DNA from: an uncultured Bacteroidales bacterium
GTDB lineage: Bacteria > Bacteroidota > Bacteroidia > Bacteroidales > UBA932
Direction: 5' to 3'
Assembly (NCBI GenBank): GCA_934702165.1
Contig: CAKUYG010000073.1
Coordinates: 1 to 9,506 of the forward strand
DNA: 9,506 nt
Notes under the pieces: generated by a model
What the model was told of the DNA's origin: nothing
The model's input: only the letters and a program-made list of their open reading frames with translations
The model's database searches: none
Part shown: positions 5,311-9,506 of the stretch, piece by piece
Numbering within the stretch: the stretch's first letter is position 1
Layout of the letters: the number at the start of each line of letters is the position of its first letter
Made by a program: the position numbers and the translations under genes

Positions 5311-8121
5311 ATGAAGAAAAGTCTAATGCTGTTTGCGCTTCTCCTGCTGTCTGCCGGAGGGGCTGTAGCCCAGAAGAAGCCGCTTGACCACGATGCCTAC
5401 GATTCGTGGCAGAGGGTGTCCGCCCTCAGGCTGTCAAACGATGGGAGTCTGCTTGTGTGGCAGGTCTCGCCGCAGGAGGGGGACGGATACCTTGTGCTCC
5501 GCAATCTCAAGACGGGTAAGGAAGTCACTATCGAGAGGGCTTCCGGCTTCGACATGAGCGAGGCCGCCGATTTCGGGGTCTGTAAGATCAGCGCGCCGTT
5601 CGCTCTGACACGTCAGGCCAAGATTGACAAGAAGAAAAAAGACGAGATGCCCAAGGACACCATAGCCTGCATCAACCTGCGGACTTTTGAGATGACCCGC
5701 ATCCCGGACGCTTCCTCGGCCGAGCTCGGCTTCGACGCCGCCCCGTTCATCTTCGTCAGCCAGGAGGTAAAAGACAGAAAGGACACCAAATCCCTGCTTG
5801 TCCTCAGCACCGCCAGCGGAGACATCGATACCCTCAAGAACATCGCTTCATTCGAGGTGGCCAAATCCGGAGACAAACTTGCAGTCGTCACAGGCAAGGA
5901 GAAGAAGGACTCACTCTCCAAGAACTCCGTCGCGGTGTATGACCTCGCTGCCGGCACCGTCAAGGAGCTTGCCGAGGGAGGTAAGGCCTATGGCGGACTC
6001 TCTTTCAATGACATGGGAGACAAGCTTGTCTTCCTCTCCACCGACCAGGAGGAAAAATTTGACGGTACGCCGAGATATTCCGTATGGCTCGGAGAGGAGA
6101 AGGTCCTGAAGAAGGCTACGCGCCGCACTCCGGCTGTCAAGGAGTTCAGCGCATCGGTTGTCGTGCCGGGTGATTGTGCTTCGCTGCCTGAAGGATGGGT
6201 GATATCCAAGACTGCCAGGCCGCGCTTTTCCAACAAATCTTCCCGTCTGGTGCTGAACCTTTCCGAGTATTTCCCTCCTAAGGACACTACGCTCGTCTCT
6301 TTCGAGACCGCCGGGCTTGACATCTGGAATTGGGACAGTTATACCCTTCCTCCTATGGCTAAGGCCGCTGCCCGTCCGCAGACCAGGACCGCAGTGGTCA
6401 ATCTCTCTCCTGCTTCGGATCTGCTTGTGCTCTCCGCCAACGCCAATGACCGGATAAATTTCTTCGACGGGGCCGAGGGCGATTACGCCATATCCCGGGA
6501 TTCAGACCCTTATATGCTTGAGTCCCTGTGGGCTGTCAACAACAAGTCGGACTACTATATGGTGGATCTGCGTGATGGAAGCCGCCGTCCGCTCAGGGAT
6601 GCCCTGGAGGGGACTACAGCCATTTCCCCTTATGGCAAATACATGGCCTGGTTCGATCCTAAGGACGGGGACTGGTACAGCTGGAACCTGTCCACCGGGG
6701 AGATGGTCAACCTTACCGGAGTCCTGGACGTGGCCTTCTTCGATGAAGAGGACGATCACCCTCTCGGCTGTTTCATCCCTGTCTCATACCCGCGCTGGAT
6801 CGGCAAGGATGAAGCCCTGCTGATAGGGGACCGTTATGACATCTGGAAATTCTCCCCGGACGGCAAGAAGATCGAGAACCTTACCAGCGGGCAGGGACGC
6901 AAGACCCATGTGCGCTACGAGATCCTTGACATCGGCCGCCATAACGACCCTTACCTCTACCAGAACCCGATGAACTTCCCGAAGAAGGGCAAGCTCTACC
7001 TCACAGCTTTCAATGAGGACACTTCCGAGAACGGATACGCCATTGCCAACCTCGCCAAGCCTTCAGTTCCTCAAGGATTTACGGATAAATGGTCTTTCTC
7101 TTCGACCATGAAGGCCCAGGACGCCGGGACGATAGTTTACCTCAAGGGCAACTTCCGCAACCCGATGAACCTCTACGTCACGCAGGACGAGTGGAAGACC
7201 TCGGACCGCCTCACGGACCTCAACCCTCAGCAGGCGGACTACATCTGGGGAGACGTGCAGCTGGTGCATTGGAACGCCTATGACGGCACTCCGCTCAAAG
7301 GCCTGCTCTACGCTCCGGACAACCTCGACGCTTCCCGCAAGTACCCTATGCTGATCTACTTCTACGAGAAGAACTCCGAGACGCTTTACAACTACATACA
7401 GCCGGCTCCGAGCCGCTCGATAATCAACATCCCGTTCTACGTCAGCCGGGGCTACGTGGTCTTCGTGCCGGATATCGTCTATAAGGACGGGCATCCGGGG
7501 GAGAGCGCCTACAACTGCATCTGCTCCGGTGCCGAGGCCATGTGCTCCCAGTTCGGGTTCATCGACAAATCGAAGATGGGAATTCAGGGCCAGAGCTGGG
7601 GCGGATACCAGACGGCCTACCTTGTCACCCGCACGGACATGTTCGCCGCAGCGGGAGCCGGAGCTCCGGTGGGTAATATGACCAGCGCCTACGGCGGAAT
7701 CCGTTGGGAATCAGGCAACAGCCGCATCAGCCAGTATGAGCACGGGCAGAGCCGCATCGGCAAGACCCTCTGGGATGAAGGCGGGCTGGACCTCTACATC
7801 GAGAACTCCCCGGTATTCTTCGCGCCGAAGGTGAAGACCCCTGTGCTCATCATGCACAACGATGCTGACGGTGCTGTGCCATGGTACCAGGGCATAGAGT
7901 TCTTCATGTCTCTCCGCCGCCTCGGGAAACCGGCATGGCTGCTTGAATACAACGACGAGGCCCACAACCTCAAGGAGCGGCGCAACTGCAAGGACCTCTC
8001 CCGCAGGCTTCAGCAGTTCTTCGATTACTATCTGCAGGGCGCTCCTGAGCCTGCCTGGATGAAGACGGGCATCCCTCACCAGCGCAAGGGCAGTTATTTC
8101 GGCTTCGAGGCTGCGGAATAA
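5311..8121 (+). CDS. Secreted S9 (prolyl oligopeptidase-family) serine peptidase
   Basis: Large exported serine peptidase of clan SC, family S9, which removes or cleaves short peptides from the outside; specificity is unknown. 936 residues from ATG 5311. An in-frame TTG at 5304-side (5302) would only add MYY before the signal peptide and is not favoured. The signal peptide is MKKSLMLFALLLLSAGGAVA, then QKK. Residues of about 25-660 carry the irregular beta-propeller, with repeated strands such as ALRLSNDGSLLVWQV, AISPYGKYMAWFDPKDGDWY and IWKFSPDGKKIENLT. The alpha/beta-hydrolase domain covers roughly 680-925: nucleophile Ser762 in GQSWGGY, Asp853 in IMHNDADGAVPW and His885 in NDEAHNL. The triad is complete and the spacing normal for S9. 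An acidic/basic tract KIDKKKKDEMPKDT lies near 108-121. The gene stands alone on the plus strand, with a strong terminator after it. It resembles the large S9 peptidases common in Bacteroidetes; no assignment to a named DPP subtype is made. Confidence 0.95.
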   Translation: MKKSLMLFALLLLSAGGAVAQKKPLDHDAYDSWQRVSALRLSNDGSLLVWQVSPQEGDGYLVLRNLKTGKEVTIERASGFDMSEAADFGVCKISAPFALTRQAKIDKKKKDEMPKDTIACINLRTFEMTRIPDASSAELGFDAAPFIFVSQEVKDRKDTKSLLVLSTASGDIDTLKNIASFEVAKSGDKLAVVTGKEKKDSLSKNSVAVYDLAAGTVKELAEGGKAYGGLSFNDMGDKLVFLSTDQEEKFDGTPRYSVWLGEEKVLKKATRRTPAVKEFSASVVVPGDCASLPEGWVISKTARPRFSNKSSRLVLNLSEYFPPKDTTLVSFETAGLDIWNWDSYTLPPMAKAAARPQTRTAVVNLSPASDLLVLSANANDRINFFDGAEGDYAISRDSDPYMLESLWAVNNKSDYYMVDLRDGSRRPLRDALEGTTAISPYGKYMAWFDPKDGDWYSWNLSTGEMVNLTGVLDVAFFDEEDDHPLGCFIPVSYPRWIGKDEALLIGDRYDIWKFSPDGKKIENLTSGQGRKTHVRYEILDIGRHNDPYLYQNPMNFPKKGKLYLTAFNEDTSENGYAIANLAKPSVPQGFTDKWSFSSTMKAQDAGTIVYLKGNFRNPMNLYVTQDEWKTSDRLTDLNPQQADYIWGDVQLVHWNAYDGTPLKGLLYAPDNLDASRKYPMLIYFYEKNSETLYNYIQPAPSRSIINIPFYVSRGYVVFVPDIVYKDGHPGESAYNCICSGAEAMCSQFGFIDKSKMGIQGQSWGGYQTAYLVTRTDMFAAAGAGAPVGNMTSAYGGIRWESGNSRISQYEHGQSRIGKTLWDEGGLDLYIENSPVFFAPKVKTPVLIMHNDADGAVPWYQGIEFFMSLRRLGKPAWLLEYNDEAHNLKERRNCKDLSRRLQQFFDYYLQGAPEPAWMKTGIPHQRKGSYFGFEAAE

Positions 8122-8140
8122 TTTTATAAGTTGCTTTGAT

Positions 8141-8180
8141 TCCGGGCTTAGGGTTTCCCTGGGCCCGGATTCTTGTTGTT
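8141..8180 (+). terminator. Strong intrinsic terminator of the S9 peptidase gene
   Basis: TCCGGGC-TT-AGGG (8141-8153), loop TTT, then CCCT-GG-GCCCGGA (8157-8169). This gives 7 Watson-Crick pairs, 2 G-U wobbles and 4 more pairs around a triloop, followed by TTCTTGTTGTT. It starts 20 nt after the S9 stop. It also lies across the last codons and stop of the convergent lipoprotein gene. On the minus strand the tract after the stem is not U-rich, so it acts mainly rightward. Confidence 0.85.
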
Positions 8181-9059
8181 ATCGGTCTGAAGATGTGCCG
8201 GCAGACGTATTATGCGGGAAAGATGTCCGGGCCTGATGTCAATCTCTAAAATTCGATCTACGAGATATTGTTTACCATAGCGCGGACAGAGAAGGTATAG
8301 TTTGGAGTTTGATACGACAGCGTCTTGATGTAGGATATATGCGGAATTTTCTTTGGTAGGCTTCGATGATATGTATGCCATATTCTGCCCGTAAAATTCA
8401 GCACCTGACAGGTCAATTTCTTTTTTGAGTTGCCCATTCGGTGAATAAAGCCGGGCGTAGGGCAGCATCATATAGATTGCCAACAGGCTTTCTCCATAGT
8501 TAAGCACGCTGCAGGTGTTCATTATGGAAGTTTTCTTGTCCGAGCCGAAGCGGCGAAGTTCTCCGAAGAATCTGTCCCCGTCCGGAGAGCAGCATACGAT
8601 GAGGCTGTCGGCATTGCGCAGCGGCATCCGGTATATTTCACCCTTTGCATACCAGCGGTAATCATCGGGAAGAAATTCTATGGCTCTCATCCCCAAATAT
8701 CCATCTGTCCCATAACTCTTTATCGCTTGAGAAGGGACATCCGCGATCAGGACGCTGTCATCTTCCAATGCAAACGAAAAAGGGGCAAGCAACTCTCCTG
8801 GACCTCGTCCTCCGCTGCCGAACAATTGCAGATCCGTGAAGTCTTTGCTGAGCGAAAGCACTTGCCGTCTGTCAACGTCCAGAGCATATAGTCTGTCGCC
8901 GGATAGAGTCAACTGCCGTAAGTCGGAGAAGAAAGAAGAATCCGGCAGTGCTGTGATGTGGGTCACTTCCTCCGCCTCCACTTCCTGTGTGGTATTACGG
9001 CTTTGACAAGCGGTCAGACTTAATAAGACTAGCCCGATGTAAATTCTGTGCGTTCTCAT
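8148..9059 (-). CDS. 6-bladed beta-propeller lipoprotein (BF3164-like), probably shortened C-terminus
   Basis: Surface or periplasmic lipoprotein of a Bacteroidetes family whose biochemical role is not established. 303 residues. The signal sequence ends in the lipobox LTAC with Cys18. The mature part has NHL/6-bladed-propeller-like strands: DRLYALDVDRRQVLSL (about 55-70), the family hallmark FGSGGRGPGELLAPFSF (80-96), DDSVLIADVPSQAIKSYG (100-117), YARLYSPNGQLKKEIDL (201-217) and NSKLYLLCPRYG (251-262). The last recognisable strand is RILEIDIRPGHLSRIIRLP (269-287). The remaining NNKNPGPGKP is encoded by the S9 terminator. Relatives I know are usually about 340-400 residues and end with another blade, so the 3' end is probably lost. 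GC is visibly lower (about 40-52% in sampled lines) than in the S9 gene (over 60%), suggesting transfer or a faster-evolving accessory locus. The start at 9059 is fixed by the signal peptide. Confidence 0.85.
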   Translation of the reverse strand: MRTHRIYIGLVLLSLTACQSRNTTQEVEAEEVTHITALPDSSFFSDLRQLTLSGDRLYALDVDRRQVLSLSKDFTDLQLFGSGGRGPGELLAPFSFALEDDSVLIADVPSQAIKSYGTDGYLGMRAIEFLPDDYRWYAKGEIYRMPLRNADSLIVCCSPDGDRFFGELRRFGSDKKTSIMNTCSVLNYGESLLAIYMMLPYARLYSPNGQLKKEIDLSGAEFYGQNMAYISSKPTKENSAYILHQDAVVSNSKLYLLCPRYGKQYLVDRILEIDIRPGHLSRIIRLPAHLQTDNNKNPGPGKP

Positions 9060-9080
9060 TTAACATTCGGTTGTGTTTCC

Positions 9081-9094
9081 GTCACAGGTCACAG
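9081..9094. repeat. Tandem heptamer GTCACAG x2
   Basis: Two perfect abutting copies of GTCACAG, 22-35 nt upstream of the lipoprotein start codon. It may lie in the leader, act as a regulator site, or be a chance slip duplication; nothing further can be said. Confidence 0.4.
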
Positions 9095-9201
9095 AATATC
9101 CAGTACGTGAGCATTCTGATAGGTGTTGAACAAGATATTTCCCCTTTTCTGTAAAGATAATTTATTGTATTAATAAGACAATGGTATTTAAATTATTTTG
9201 T

Positions 9202-9506
9202 TTAATTTTTCTTTGAAGGTGTATTTCGCCGGACAAACTGCTCTTTCACAAGGATTTTTTGTGTGCTTGCAGTGGGGCGATGTGCTTTACATAGCGAGGT
9301 GGCGGATAACGCTCTGATTTCCAATTGATAAACGGGATCGCCTATGCGCAAAAACCGTATAAGGTAAAACGTTATTTGACTGTTATTCAGATAGTTATCT
9401 GCCACCGAGCGTCTAATCGAATAGGGTGAATTCCGGAGGGTCGCGTCAGCGGCGCGGCGGAGCGTCAGCGAGTTCGCGAAGCGAATGAGCAGCGAAGGCG
9501 CCCGGC
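9202..9506 (-). CDS. Open frame reaching the right edge, doubtful gene
   Basis: A minus-strand frame without stops runs from the window edge to a TAA at 9202, about 101 codons. I do not recognise the product. The edge part is Arg/Ala/Leu-rich (FANSLTLRRAADATLRNSPY) and encoded by the 75% GC sequence. The rest (YLNNSQITFYLIRFLRIGDP and a Lys/Thr-rich end) is encoded by AT-rich DNA. This split in composition, the inverted repeat pair inside it, and the lack of any domain argue against a real conserved gene. If coding, it is the 3' end of something that starts outside the window. A GTG at 9405 would be the only internal start and lacks a good leader. Confidence 0.2.
   Translation of the reverse strand, partial: RAPSLLIRFANSLTLRRAADATLRNSPYSIRRSVADNYLNNSQITFYLIRFLRIGDPVYQLEIRALSATSLCKAHRPTASTQKILVKEQFVRRNTPSKKN
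9298..9406. repeat. Inverted repeat pair around a ~60-80 bp spacer
   Basis: GGTGGCGGATAAC (9298-9310) and GTTATCTGCCACC (9394-9406) are inverted copies with one difference in 13; that difference is a G-U pair in plus-strand RNA. Past two unmatched bases the similarity continues inward (TCTGA at 9313-9317 against TCAGA at 9387-9391), giving about 17 matches in 20. The spacer is about 69 bp. It could be an inversion site, the ends of a tiny mobile element, or a long-range RNA stem; no recombinase gene is in view. Confidence 0.55.
9434..9506. repeat. GC-rich, internally repetitive segment at the right edge
   Basis: About 75% GC, directly after DNA of about 38% GC. It contains two copies of GCGTCAGCG (9443-9451 and 9462-9470, 19-bp period), the palindrome TTCGCGAA (9473-9480), and related GCGAA/AGCGA words up to the edge. 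It may be the start of a dispersed repeat or of a different DNA block; the window ends before this can be resolved. Confidence 0.4.

Larger units (their letters stand above)
9060..9424. other. AT-rich stretch without a convincing gene
   Basis: This stretch has about 27-28% GC between 9121 and 9240 and 38-47% between 9301 and 9420. It must hold the promoter of the leftward lipoprotein gene. The best minus-strand -7 match is TATCTTG (9137-9131), one T short of TAnnTTTG, and no matching -33 box was found. It also holds a tandem heptamer (9081-9094) and an inverted repeat pair (9298-9406). No tRNA or rRNA was seen. Confidence 0.5.

Noticed and set aside
8122..9506. Transposase, integrase, tRNA or CRISPR array in the accessory-looking end
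   Set aside because: No such protein motifs, cloverleaf or regularly spaced repeats were found; only one inverted pair and short GC-rich repeats are visible.

Overview
The window looks like a chromosomal segment of a gut-type member of the Bacteroidales. The evidence is secreted and lipoprotein hydrolases typical of Bacteroidetes, matches to the Bacteroidetes -7 promoter box (TAnnTTTG), start codons without strong Shine-Dalgarno sites, a PheS with the CxxC insert I associate with this phylum, and a lipoprotein of the BF3164-like 6-bladed beta-propeller type. GC content is about 60% in the core genes, which would fit an Alistipes/Rikenellaceae-like genome; that placement is inference.

Layout. 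(1) 1-2528, minus strand: a two-gene operon of a secreted C69 Ntn-hydrolase dipeptidase followed by a Ser-type sulfatase lipoprotein that runs off the left edge. Stop and start overlap as TAATG. (2) 2529-2574: a 46-bp divergent promoter region with a -7-like box for each direction. (3) 2575-4017, plus strand: a small secreted helical protein of unknown function, then pheS 3 nt downstream. (4) 4018-5236, plus strand: a GC-rich hairpin, then a compact element that matches the preQ1-I riboswitch fold and ends 3 nt before the start of a YhhQ-family queuosine-precursor transporter; queF overlaps the transporter as ATGA. Together these make a preQ0 uptake-and-reduction module that appears to be under preQ1 feedback. 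(5) 5311-8121, plus strand: a large secreted S9 serine peptidase with an intact Ser-Asp-His triad, closed by a strong intrinsic terminator. (6) 8148-9506: a lower-GC stretch that looks accessory. It holds a convergent beta-propeller lipoprotein whose C-terminus is encoded inside the S9 terminator and looks truncated, then an AT-rich region with a roughly 20-bp inverted repeat pair, then an abrupt switch to about 75% GC, repeat-rich sequence at the right edge.

The most interesting observation is the candidate preQ1-I riboswitch at 4053-4082. The bases that contact the ligand in the family are in place, pseudoknot P2 is perfect (CUUG/CAAG), and the downstream genes act on the predicted ligand or its precursor. 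P1 is unusually short. The inverted repeats and composition breaks at 8.1-9.5 kb are secondary leads. I saw no tRNA, rRNA, CRISPR array or transposase gene.
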